64,000 nt of DNA from the NCBI RefSeq assembly GCF_024139115.2, contig NW_026942946.1, forward strand, positions 186,001 through 250,000, in the 5' to 3' direction. The translations under genes and the position numbers were made by a program. The stretch is from Armigeres subalbatus (Eukaryota; Arthropoda; Insecta; Diptera; Culicidae). The notes under the pieces are model-generated. The model searched no databases. It was not told the DNA's origin and was given only the letters and a program-made list of their open reading frames with translations. Of this stretch, positions 47,100-57,429 are shown in pieces. Position 1 is the stretch's first letter. The number at the start of each line of letters is the position of its first letter.

Positions 47100-47890
47100 A
47101 AGTAAAGGTGCTCTACTGCTCTTCAGGGCATCATTGTAGCACACCTTCGCATTCTTTATCAGCTGTTTCAAAACACCAACCTTCAACTGGGACAGAAGCG
47201 AGTGGACAAGCAAATATAACTAATAGCTGAAAAAATAAGTAGAGGTTTTCTATTGCTAATCACAAACCATTTTTTAAAAGTTAAATATTATACTTACTAG
47301 CTGTCCAACTTTGAAAGCTCAAAATAAAGCTGCTCTATTCTTGCTCCAAAGTAGTTTCCAACAGATCCACCCTCTTGATAATCTCAATGCGATGGCTCAT
47401 ATATTGAGTGTCGTGAAGGAGGTCCAGACGTTCGAATTGTGTCAATCTGCTGAGGCATTTGATCCATTGATGGGCGTGGATGAGGCGTACTACACTAAAC
47501 TTCCCTGCGGAATATTTTTATTAAAACCACCTGGAGATATGCCGGATGACGGTGGTGGCGGAAGATGCAGATGTGGTGGCAGTGATGACAAATGGTGTGA
47601 ACGAAAATGATAACTGTGGTGATGATGCGATCGTATGTACATTCAAAGTATTTGGAACGGGCATTTACATGCTGGGACTAACATCAGCCGAGGAGGATGG
47701 TGGTGTGCCTCTGTACCATCATATTGTGATTCGGATTATTAGCCGAATTTCTGCAACCGTTTGATGTTTGATGCTAGAGCTATCAGAAGAATGCGTGCCC
47801 GAAGGTGTAAAGCTGCCACGAAAGGACATCATTTTCGCTTATTTGCACTTGAGCGGATTAATGCAACGTGGTTGAAATAGATCAGGTGTC
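47100..47890 (+). pseudogene. Gene-like cargo of the 7.5-kb unit, copy 1, plus-strand frames
   Basis: Two overlapping plus-strand frames (47311-47610 and 47546-47764) cover non-repetitive DNA. In copy 2 one A fewer near 47526 puts the first frame into the second, so the ancestral frame may have been about 150 codons. It would run from a TTG/ATG region (AMAHILSVVKEVQTFELCQS) to VIRIISRISATV. On the minus strand the same DNA gives a leucine/glutamate-rich 60-codon frame (LDLLHDTQYMSHRIEIIKRV), with gtaagt, a perfect splice donor, beyond its stop. I recognise neither. Which strand is coding is undecided. Confidence 0.3.
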
Positions 47891-48154
47891 GGCGAACCAG
47901 GCGAACTTCCGGATATACTTGTTATTGTTTTTTCAGGGTTAAGTTCCTGTAATGACTCAAAAAACATTTTGAACAATTAAGCTCGCAATAAAGTACATAG
48001 GAGATGATGATCACAATTTTTTTTTAAATTGCTTTCGCCAAAAAAAAATCTTACACGAGTGCTACATTAATACTGTCCTAGGTAACCATAAGCATTAAAA
48101 TAAGCCATACGTGCGGCTATAAGGCTACCACAGGGCTAACAAACTTCATACTGG

Positions 48155-48590
48155 CTCTATAATAGCCCTATATAGCCGAAAAGGTGAAATAAAGTGCTAA
48201 TGGTTACCTGGGGTGAAGTTATACTTCGATCGTAGGACACAACCGAGGCGGTGTCGGACAGCAAACGTTCAATCTCCATCTTTTTTCCATGCGCTTTTTC
48301 TCCCGTTCGACGGGGATTTTTCTTCGACTCACCTTTGTAGCCACGACCACGGCTTCTGGAAATCAAGTAAATCGTTAAAATCTAACTTAATTAAAACAAA
48401 ATCGCTAGTTCTTACTTGAAAAAAGTAAACCAACATCGTCGCTTTTGCCGACGTTTATTTTCTCACCGAGAGCACTCAAGGAGCACCGAGAAGACAGCAT
48501 AAAAAGAATGCTGTTCCTGTTTTCAGCTGTCATAATACAAGGCACAAAAAAAAAAGAAAAAGAGCATAACAAACGAGTCAATGTTCTATG
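48155..48590 (-). CDS. Possible two-exon minus-strand gene fragment, copy 1
   Basis: A donor (gtaagaac, 48408-48415) and an acceptor (ttgatttccag, ending 48356) define a 60-bp intron, typical for mosquitoes. Upstream, an ATG opens a frame MLSSRCSLSALGEKINVGKS. The downstream exon is basic (KKNPRRTGEKAHGKKMEIER in one frame; REKKRMEKRWRLN in the frame joined by this splice). A second donor (gtgagtcg) 23 nt into exon 2 is possible. Copy 2 has an in-frame 3-nt insertion in exon 1. No family is recognised, and the Kozak context is poor. Confidence 0.3.
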
Positions 48591-48660
48591 CTTTCTGAAG
48601 GGAAGCATAACTAACAGACCCTAACCAGAGCCTAACGCCTCACAGATTGTTACTCTGGGA

Positions 48661-48930
48661 TAACATTTTACTGTTCATTTTAAAATGACTTTGAATGCCG
48701 CCGATATCCCGTGCATAATCAGTGCTAGCGTCATCAAAATGCCACTGTGCGCTAGTGTCGTTATGCATGCAACAGCATACCAGCGCCATCGTGTTGTCAA
48801 AATGAGATTGTGAGTTGCAATGTCGACGTCGATGGCGTTGCGGTTCGGTGTGTTTGTTCACACATGTATTGTAAGAAATTTTGTTCGAGCCTCCATGTCT
48901 GTTCTCTGTGCGGTGGGTGCAGTTGACCTC
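48661..48930. repeat. ~265-bp direct repeat, first copy
   Basis: Matches 49557-49822 from taac.ttttactgttcatttt through cgtgcataatcagtgctagc and gagcctccatgtctgttctc. It abuts the right end of the 7.5-kb copy 1. The frame 48640-49014 (-) lies mainly within it and is not recognised. Confidence 0.8.
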
Positions 48931-49556
48931 CAGAAACGTCAAATCAGAGACTAACCCGCAGGCAAGCAGGCGGCCATTACAGGCGGAAAACTGGATATTC
49001 AGGTTACCGTGCACGCTTAGATCAATTAACCTATTTATGGGTACTTATTTCACCCATATTTGGATATTTCATAATTTACTCATTTTATGGGTAAACTATA
49101 CCGCAAGATAATTGGTCAAATTTACCCATATTAATATAAAAGTGACTTTACCAACATATGGGTAAATAAAACTACTCAAATTTGGATGACATTTTTTTAT
49201 TGTAATATTATTGTTTTTGTCTCTGAAAATTCATACAGCTCCTGAAGATTGTTATTTGATTTAATGGATTAGGATCATAATCCACTGAATTAATAACTAT
49301 TAATGGTAAGTAAATACAACCTGGTTGGTTAAAAACGATTGCACAAAATACATTCATCTAGGTAATGGGAAAACCGTCATATCTCAGATCTCGACTGAGC
49401 TCCCAAGGAACTTTAACAGCAGAAGGCTATGACCCAGCTGCGCACCCGGACTCTGGTTTGCTCTTTTCGTTCGCGAAGCTCAACTAAACGTCAGCCACTG
49501 TACTTGTTCTAATAATAGGCACCACAGAGAACAGACGTTGAAGCTGCACTCGCCAT

Positions 49557-49822
49557 GTTGTGATAACTTTTTACTGTTCATTTTGAATAACTTTGGAATG
49601 TCGCCGTTATCCCGTGCATGATCAGTGCTAGCGTCATCAAAAATGCCACTGTGCGCTAGTGTCGATATGCATGCAAGAGCATACCAGCGCCATCTTGTTG
49701 TCAAATTGGGATTATGATTTGCCATGTTGACGTCGATGGCGTTGAGGTTCGGTGTGTTTGTTTACACATATTTTACAAGAAATTTTGTTCGAGCCTCCAT
49801 GTCTGTTCTCTGTGTAATAGGT
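49557..49822. repeat. ~265-bp direct repeat, second copy
   Basis: Partner of 48661-48930, about 90% alike by eye. It continues to ctctgtgtaataggtaagtt, where a splice-donor-like gtaagt begins a possible 75-bp intron ending actttacag near 49893. It lies inside the 2.1-kb element while its partner lies outside. Confidence 0.8.
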
Positions 49823-50001
49823 AAGTTTGTTCTTGTCATAAGATGAGCATTATTTTCTATCACTCCATTGAATACTTAATGTTATACTTTACAGATAGTT
49901 GTATGATCACCATCATCATCATACGAGGAAGAAGTCCGCTTAGGCTCTGAGCAACCAAAAATGTCCAGAACGGTTCCGGCTGGTTTCAGGAGTGGATCCT
50001 G

Positions 50002-50501
50002 TTGTTACTGGTTCAAAGGATGTTTGAAATCGGACTGTTGGATCTAAACTGCTTAACGCCAGAACGACGGCCAATATTTTGTATTGCTTCCGGTGACGCT
50101 GACAGTAAGTTAGATATATCTATGAGGGCATTTATTAGCGCACGGTATTCAGAATTGTTTCCATTGTTTCCCATCATTTCTACTGCAGGACGAAAAATCG
50201 ACATTGAAGGAAACAGCGCAACAGCGTTGTCTTGATGCTTTCATACATCAAAAACAATCATTTGGAGAGAATGCCTAGCCCGAGATCTGAACTAAATCTC
50301 CGATGTATTGTCACCTGTCAGTCACGGAATATTTTCCCTCATTTGGATGATTCATCTGCCATGGTGTGCGCTTTTGGAAAACTTGTACAGCGAATCCTGA
50401 TTATTGGTGACATTTTGATGGCAAGTGCATTTTGGAATTTGCCACCCGATATGCCGAATATACTGTTAATACCCGGATTGATTCCACTCCGACCAGCATG
50501 A
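50002..50501 (+). pseudogene. Two adjoining plus-strand frames, unrecognised product
   Basis: Frame 1 ends at 50235 after a 70-codon stretch (LLDLNCLTPERRPIFCIASG). Frame 2 overlaps its stop and runs to 50501 (WNLPPDMPNILLIPGLIPLR). They may be one frameshifted protein of about 165 residues, or an unspliced exon pair. The upstream intron-like segment at 49820-49893 suggests a spliced transcript. The minus strand is also open over 50013-50204. No domain is recognised. It lies within the CACGG-ended element, so it may be its cargo. Confidence 0.3.
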
Positions 50502-50938
50502 CTCGGTTCCAGCTACAACTTTGCGGAGATTTTGTTAATATGTATGTTATTTATCGTAGAGATCATTATTATTAACTTCCATTATACTTATGTTAGTTGA
50601 TGCCAACAGTTGTAATTGTATTTGTATTTTTTATTGCAACAGTTTATGTAAATTCAAATAACGATAATGTCATTAATAAAATTAAATTGATTTAAAATTA
50701 ATTCAATTATATATTAATAATATTGTGAACAAAATAAAAGTGTTTTCTGAAATTAAAGCTGAAAAAATCACCCACATTTGGGTGAAATTCACCTATAAGT
50801 TCTTTCTTGGTGAACTACCCACACACAAAAAAAATCGTTGGTTAAAATAAAAGAATCGTTGGTAAAACTAAGAAAATGAGTTTGTGATTTTCAGAAGAAA
50901 GTATTGGGTTGTTGAATTTACCAATGCAGAAACTGTCC

Positions 50939-51135
50939 TTCATTGTTAATGATTTTATTTTATTAATGGGTACTATTTTATTGTTGATATTATTCATCCC
51001 ATTTTCTTGAAAAAGCGCCACTACCCATTAAAATGGGTAGTGGCGCTTTTTCAAGAAAATGGGTGAATTTTTCACGGTGGGAATAATATCAACAATAACA
51101 TAGTACCCATTAATGGGTAAAGTCATCTAACCGTG
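50939..51135. mobile_element. ~200-bp near-perfect hairpin with ATGGGTA ends
   Basis: Around a centre at 51029 the arms cttgaaaaagcgccactacc and its complement pair perfectly for about 29 bp. Pairing continues outward through the tgttgatattatt and attaatgggtac segments to about 50945 and 51130, with a short unpaired patch (gaatttttcacggtgg). It is a foldback/MITE-like structure at the right edge of the 2.1-kb element. Confidence 0.8.
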
Positions 51136-52975
51136 TTTGGCAAGAATCAACTGTTCGTTGAAACAAGAGTTTTCCTCTCAAAACAAAAGGTGATTTTTTA
51201 TTTAAATCAACAAGATGCTTTTAAAACAACAAGAGGCATAAGCTTTTAGTTTAATTTCTTATTGTTAAAATCAAATTGAATTGTTTTGTTTTTAGTATTA
51301 AAATTTTGTTTTGATTTTCTCTCATTTTAATCTATTTACATAATATGCAACGCGTCAATGTCCGGATCCAAATTGGAAACACCATATGGTTCGGTAACAA
51401 ACGATAATGATCAATCAAAATCCGTGTTGAACAGTCATCATTCCGAGGTAGGGAGCTAAGTGAGACTAACGAAATCCTTCATTTTGTATAGTTGACTTCC
51501 GTCTTCCCAAGAAAATAACAGCGGAAAATAATAACGAACCATTAGTTTATTCAGATTACGCCATTTATGACATAATAATTGGCGTTTCAGGGTAAATACG
51601 CTTTATGATGTCATTATTTACGTAATATTCCATACATTTTGCGCTGTCAAAAGATACCCGCTGAAAAGAGCAATAGAGAATTTATTACGAACAATTATTA
51701 CGAGAGAGCGTTCGTTCTAACTGGGATGCAGGGAGAAATTCAACAAAATAAAACTGACAAGCGTCACGCTCTCTTTGCCAGAGAGAAAATTCTCTCTGTT
51801 TTCATTTCGTTTCGTAGTTGACAGTCATGCTCTTTCTGTCGCAGCTGGGTCGAATGTATGTTAGATGGAAATCTTCTGAGCGCTGAAGAATAACTCGATT
51901 GTGATGGTTTTGTGGAAAGCATTTTATATGATGAAAAATAATGATGATAATTATTTATTCTCCACTTATTCAACATGAATTGTTTAAAAACAGATGCTCT
52001 CTAGAATTAACATGAAGTATTTAACTTAAACCTAGATTTAATAGAACAAATCGAATAAATTTTCAAAGTTCAAGGGCCAATGTGGAAGACAATTTAAAAC
52101 GTAGGAATGGTTGTAAAACAAATATATTTGATGAATAAACATGATTTCATAAATTGTTTCAATTCTGCTCCTTGAATGGCTTAATATACTTTGGATTTCA
52201 ACATTTTTACGTGGGACAACTGTACGATTTGAATGGGATGTATATATGAAGTAGAATAACCTTAAATAAAACATGGATTGGTAATGCATTAATTCATCCG
52301 AAATCCAGTTTAAATTATATCACATTCACACGATTCGATTTTGTTAGAAGCTGTATCATTGATTGCCGAGTAGAACGCAATGGTTCAGTTTCCATTTTTG
52401 AAAAAAAAATTGCTGAGTTGCCCTTACATGGAGATACTGGTGGAAATACATTTTAGTTCGATAATATTTCTTGAAAATTGGTCCAATCGTCCTGTTTATT
52501 TATTTTTTTATTTTTTATTTATGTGAGAATTCCAAAAGTATCTAAATTTTCTATCAAATCTCCGTTCGATCATAGTACAGAATCAAATACTTTTTAAACT
52601 TAAAAATAAATTGAGGAATAGTCTGATTCCCCGAAGAACGGCGCACACAACTAATGAATGTAGCTTCGCTCATTATTCTTAATGAGAGCTTCAAATATTC
52701 TTCGAAAATCCCTTTTCATATTTTTTCTATATTTTTTTTTTCGTAGAAACTTTGTTCAGAAAAAAATGTTCGATTGTCGCCACACAAATGCTTGATTTCG
52801 CAAATTAAATTTTAAAACTCTCCTTGAATTCAACCCTGTATTAGCGTGCAAATGACGAAACATGGAAACGTCAAGATATATTATCTTGCTGCAGTCTGAA
52901 CACCTCGTAATAATTGGATACCCTCTCACTTAACAAAGTCATAAATAGCCCAATCTGAATTGGCGCTTTGATGTT
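51136..52975. other. AT-rich unique sequence, no gene
   Basis: About 1.8 kb of AT-rich DNA. Short frames (51639-51821 +, 51764-51976 -, 52038-52289 -) have no recognisable domains. Confidence 0.4.
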
Positions 52976-52978
52976 AGA

Positions 52979-53316
52979 TGAAGAAGAAGAATCAGAAAGA
53001 TGATAATCAAAAAATCTGGGATACGAAGAAGTTTTTAAAATTTTCCAAAATGGGGTTTAGAAGCAATTTAATTAAAAACGGTAAGCAGTACGGGGTTGGA
53101 CTTTTCGTCTACTGTATAATAAATACAATATTTCAATTCGAAATTTTATTTTGTGATATTACACTTAATACACAGTATAAGAAAAGTCCAACCTCGTACT
53201 GCTTACCATTTTTAATTAAATTGCTTCTAGAATTTTTGAGAAGAGTTTTAAAAACTTCTTCGTATGGTTTCCCGTGGAGATTTATTCGATTATCATCTTT
53301 CTGCTTCTTCTTCTTT
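52979..53316. mobile_element. ~340-bp foldback element
   Basis: The left arm gaagaagaagaatcagaaag-atgataatc.. and the reverse complement of the right arm match through gaagtttttaaaa, agaagcaatttaattaaaaa and ggtaagcagtacgggg. The arms are about 140 bp and the loop about 60 bp. The plus-strand frame 52978-53346 simply reads through the hairpin. Confidence 0.85.
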
Positions 53317-53329
53317 ATGCAACCCCAGC

Positions 53330-53580
53330 AAGGAAGGTTACTCTAACTTGAGCATAATGTGCATCTAACCTGTGAGATAGTTACACTAACATTCTCACTA
53401 ACAGTTAGGGTAAAGTGAGGCTAAAGTTACGCTAGATTGACACACTTTTGTTAGGTATGTTCATGTTTGGTGCATAATTTCATCTAACCTGTTATTCTCA
53501 CGTTAGGGAAACGTTAGATATGTTTCGCTTTGGGCGGTTAGGTAGCGGTTAGGTTCGTTCCAAAAGGGATTTTCATGCTG
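53330..53580. repeat. CTAAC/GTTAG-rich tract
   Basis: Repeated ctaacctgt, gcataat and gttaggg motifs occur over 250 bp, including a near-direct repeat of gcataat..catctaacctg. The spacing is irregular, so it is not telomeric. It may be part of an unrecognised MITE. Confidence 0.4.
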
Positions 53581-53584
53581 GTTT

Positions 53585-53694
53585 ATTTACATCCAGCTGT
53601 CATTCAAGGCAGAATTATGTAAAGTATATACATATTTACTAGAGAAAGTATATAATTACATAACTGCCTCAAATGACAGTTAGATGTAAATACT
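53585..53694. mobile_element. 110-bp foldback MITE
   Basis: The arms atttacatccagctgtcatt and aatgacagttagatgtaaat pair, continuing through the caaggcagaattatgtaa / ttacataactgcctc portion to a 15-bp loop. It is non-coding. Confidence 0.75.
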
Positions 53695-53739
53695 TTATTA
53701 ATAAAGATAGATCGTGGGAAATTATTTATTGTACCAAAT

Positions 53740-55155
53740 AAGTAATACGGAACGCCTGCATCTTTCGGAATTTTCGCCAGAACAGCCGTGCCGAAGCCAA
53801 GATCCGTTCCGGGTGCAGCTTGCGGGCAGCGTGGCGGGCAGTAAGCAGGCTCTCCACGGATTGCCGCTGGGAAGCAGCTGGGAAGTAGTGAGCAGTACAT
53901 CTCGGATCATCGGTTGCTGCGCTTGGGACATTTCAGACATGCCCCGTAATCCACGACCGGCAAGCAGATGGATCCACAACATTCTGGCTGGACATTCCGA
54001 ATGCGCCAACAACTAAAGGAAAAAAAACAAAACAAATTATTATTCCACAGTTTCTAATTTGTTAGCAAGTTCCGTCCCACCTGTGCTTTGTATACTCGGC
54101 CGGGTTAATGTCGATCTGTCGATGGTTGTGGGGCAGTGCTGTGCTCGGTTTAGGTGCCGGGCTCTGATGGCCGATGAGGGCTGCCATTGCTGATCCTGGT
54201 ACACCATCCGACCAGCTTGAGTCAGTTCCAACAGCTGTCGCATACGCTGGACACTTGATTAACGAATTGACGACGATATGTAGCGAGGACATAGACCGTG
54301 CCGGCAGGGAAGACATGCGGCATCGGCATAATCTGGTCCAGTGAGCAACCGGCTGCTGTAGATGTTTTCGGCCGAACAAGAGAACCAATGGTCCGCTGCT
54401 GATTTGGGATGCCAAGATTTGTTCGTAGCAGAAATGCTGGGTGCTCGTCGCAACCAAGCTCGATATTCATCCGAGGCAAAGATTAATGCACTGCCGATTT
54501 AACGATGGCGAAAATCCCTGAGGATCCTTACTTGAGAGCTGAAAAGATTTCCGTCGTTTTCGTACTGCAGTCTGAACTAATCTAACACCGGACGGGAGGG
54601 TTTTGAAAGGATCCAGTGGCGATGAACCGTACTTCGGACTGCATGATGGCGGTGGAGGTTCCTAATGTCCGCAACGGTCAAGTGTATCGCCGGCGATTGG
54701 ACCTGCTTGCATAAGGTCGGATGTTAGGCGTGTCTCCCTGAGTGATTGGTAGTCTGCGTATCCGAGTAGAAGCAGGTGTTGATCGAAACCGCTTCGTGGA
54801 AACCTTTGATAGGATTGCGACATGATGACACCGGTTCCGGCTGACATGCGTCGGTTGGCGCTTGGGTAGAACGCACCTTTTCGGCAAGACTTTCTAGCGT
54901 GCCAGCTTTCTGATAGTACGAGTGCGAAGATTGGATGCCCTGCGCTCTCTTCGGTTGTTCGGTGATGACTTACGGTGGGGGTGGAGGTTTATGGCTCCAG
55001 CTGAGTGTTTCCACTGACTGGCCCAGCTGGGGACCGCAATATAGATCCAGCTGTTTGCTCTGGGGACTGTAATTAGTGATGCCCAGTTTAATACGGGAGT
55101 GAGACTACGGTACATTTGCGGTGGCCCTGGTCGAAGAGAAGGAAGGAGGAAGAAC
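53740..55155 (-). pseudogene. GC-rich island, possible decayed or error-disrupted gene
   Basis: About 1.4 kb of clearly higher GC than its surroundings. Several minus-strand frames follow one another in different phases: 54894-55157, 54662-54847, 54062-54479 and 53604-53900. They contain protein-like stretches (SQSYQRFPRSGFDQHLLLLG, PHVFPAGTVYVLATYRRQFV, RMRQLLELTQAGRMVYQDQQ). The pattern fits a coding sequence broken by frameshifts, either a pseudogene or a real gene with sequencing indels. No domain was recognised and I cannot exclude a transposon origin. Confidence 0.35.
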
Positions 55156-55170
55156 ATCCTTCAGGAGTTC

Positions 55171-55261
55171 ATTAGATTCCTGCACTGCCGTGAATCGCAT
55201 ATTTGTCCGATATGAATAGGAAACCCAGCAAAGATGGGACAGATTCACGGCAGTGCAGGAG
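55171..55261. repeat. 18-bp inverted repeat at the left edge of copy 2
   Basis: cctgcactgccgtgaatc and gattcacggcagtgcagg flank a 44-bp spacer (gcatatttgtccgatatgaa..). In copy 1 only the right arm and spacer are present; the left arm is replaced by the RTE-like LINE. This may be a terminal structure of the 7.5-kb unit. Confidence 0.75.
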
Positions 55262-57165
55262 TTATTCGAGAATCCTCTAAGAGTTCTCTCGGAGATTACT
55301 ACAGGACTTTCGGAGATTCTTCGAGGAATTCTTCGGAGATTTCTTTTGGATTTTTTTTGAGATTGCTCCTGGAATTCTTTTCAAAGATTTCTCCAGAAAT
55401 AGTTTCGGAGATTCCTGGAACAGTTCTTTAAGAGATGCCTCCAAGAGTATCGGGGATTTTTCAGAAATTCCTTTGAGGGCCCATCTCAATCCCTATACAC
55501 CTACAATAATTCGTTCAGAGATTGTTCCAGGAGTTCGTTCGGAGATTCATTCAGGAGTTCCTTTCGCAGATGCTTACAGTGCTTTGAAATATTCATGCAG
55601 AAGTTCCTTCGGAGATGCTTACATGAGTTCTTTCGGAGATTCCAGGAGTTCTTTTGCAGATTCCTGAAAGAGTTCCTTCGTAGATTCCTCCAAGAATTTC
55701 TGGAAGATTCTTCTAGGAAATGAGGAACAAAAACCTTAAGAAATTCTCTCGCAGATTCCTCCAAGAATTTGAATTCCTTGAGAGAATCCTCTAGGAGTTC
55801 ATTCTGAGATTCCTGCAGGAGTTCCTTCGCAGATACCTCCAGGAAATCCTTCTGAGATTCCTCCAGGAAATTCTTCTGAGATTCCTCCAGGAAACCTTTC
55901 TAAGGAAGAAATCCTTCAGGAGTTCCTTCGCTAATTCCCTCAAGGATTCTTTTCGAGCTGCATCCAGAAATTCCTTCCGAGATTCCCACGCAAATCCCTA
56001 CTGAGATTTCTTCAGAAGTTCCATGGAGATTCCTGCAGAAGTACCTTAGGAGATTTCTCCAGGAATTCTTAATTTTCTGTGATTCCAAGAGTTGCTTCAA
56101 AGATTTCTCCGGAAGTACTTTCGGAGATCCCTACAAGAATTCGTTCAGTGATTTTTCCAGGAGTTTGTTCGAGATTCATTCAGGAGTTCCTTCGAAGATT
56201 CCTCCTTGAGTTCTTTCGGAGATGCCTACTGGAGTTCCTTCGGAGATTCCTCCATAAGTTCCTGCGGGAGTTTCTTCGGAGATTTCTCCAGGAGTTCTTC
56301 CGGAGATTCCTCCAGGAGTTCTTCCGAGATTCCTCCAGAAGTTTCATTGAGATTTCATCAGAAGTTCCTTCGGAGATTCTAACACGATTTCCTTCCGAGA
56401 TTCCTGTAAGAGTTCTTCGGAGATTGCTACAGGACTTACTTCGGAGATTTCAGAAATTCCTGGAAGATTTTTCTAGGAAATACTTCTGAGATTGCTGAGA
56501 TTTTCTTCTGAGGAAGAAAATCCTTCAGGAAGTCTTTTCGGCGATTCCTCCAAGATTTTTTTCGGAGCTGCATCCCGGCAATCTTGGGAGATTCCTTCTG
56601 AGGAAGAAAATCTTTTAGAAATTCCATCAAAGATTCGTCCAAGATAGATCCTCTAGGAGTTCCCTCGAGATTCCTGCAGGAGTTTCTTCGGAGATTTCTC
56701 CATGAATTCCAGGAAATCCTTCTGAGGAAAAATCCTTCAGGAGTTCCTTCTCAGATTCCTTCAAGGATTCTTTCTGAGCCTGCATCAAGGAATTCCTTCG
56801 AAGATTCCCACAGAAATCCCTACTGAGATTTCTTAAAGAGTTCCTTGGTATATTTCTCTAAGAGTTCCTTCGGTGATTCCTCCAGGAATTCCTGGAAGAT
56901 TTTCCCAGGAAATTCTTCTGAGATACCTCGAGGGAACCCTTCTGAGAGCTCTCCAGCAAATCTTTCAGGGGTTCCTTTGGAGATTTCTCCGATAATTCTT
57001 TCGTAGATGCATCCAGGAGTTCCTTGGGAGATTCCTTCCTAACTTTCTTCGGAGGTTCCTCCAGGAGTTACTTTGGAAGATTCCTGCAGGAGTTCTTTCG
57101 GATATTCAGCACTAGTTTCTTCGGAGATTTCTTCGAGTTCCTTCGAAAGTCCCTCCAGGTGTTAC
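55255..57165. repeat. 24-bp minisatellite, forward arm, copy 2
   Basis: Same array as 41245-43205. The predicted peptides again reflect the 8-codon period. Confidence 0.9.
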
Positions 57166-57279
57166 TTTTGGAGTTGCACAAGTTCTTCTACTTCTATGGC
57201 TCTACATTCCAACTGGAACTTAGTCTGCTTTTCAAATTAGCATCATTTTATTATTTCCTCAGTTATTAATTGAAAGCTT

Positions 57280-57422
57280 TCATTGCCCACCATTGCATGA
57301 GTATGTATCTTATGTGGAAGTCGAGAATGTTTCCCAACCGGAAACATACTAGACAGGATCAAGAATCGAACTCGCCATCTCCGGATTAGAAAATCCAACG
57401 CTTTTGCACACAAGGCGTAGGT
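57280..57422 (-). mobile_element. tRNA-related SINE-like core, copy 2
   Basis: Essentially identical to 43290-43427: B-box gagttcgattcttg on the minus strand and a tRNA-Arg(TCT)-like anticodon arm. Confidence 0.65.
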
Positions 57423-57429
57423 TTTCCAA

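Larger units (their letters stand above)
41192..48660. repeat. 7.5-kb composite unit, copy 1
   Basis: Collinear with 55188-62702 at an offset of about 14.0 kb, with high identity and mostly single-base indels. Order: 40-bp lead (cgcatatttgttcgatatga..), 24-bp minisatellite arm, tRNA-related SINE core, inverted minisatellite arm, 165-bp foldback, unique gene-like tail. The flanks of the two copies are unrelated, so this is not a simple long tandem repeat. No clean target duplication was found. Confidence 0.9.
49012..51135. mobile_element. 2.1-kb element with CACGG-type ends and ATGGGTA motifs
   Basis: The left end cacgcttagatcaattaacc-tatttatgggta resembles the reverse complement of 51104-51135 (cacggttagatgactttacc-cattaatgggta). 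The interior has many ATGGGTA/TACCCAT motifs near both ends (49020-49170 and 50760-51120). The ends are also similar to those of the 740-bp element at 62759-63498. The interior holds unique DNA with open frames and a possible intron. An alternative is that the right hairpin (50939-51135) is a separate insertion and the true end lies near 50820. Confidence 0.5.

Noticed and set aside
52978..53346. 122-codon plus-strand frame
   Set aside because: It reads straight through both arms and the loop of a foldback element.
53330..53580. Telomere-like repeat from GTTAGG motifs
   Set aside because: Motifs are irregular and mixed with CTAAC on the same strand; insects of this group do not use TTAGGG arrays.
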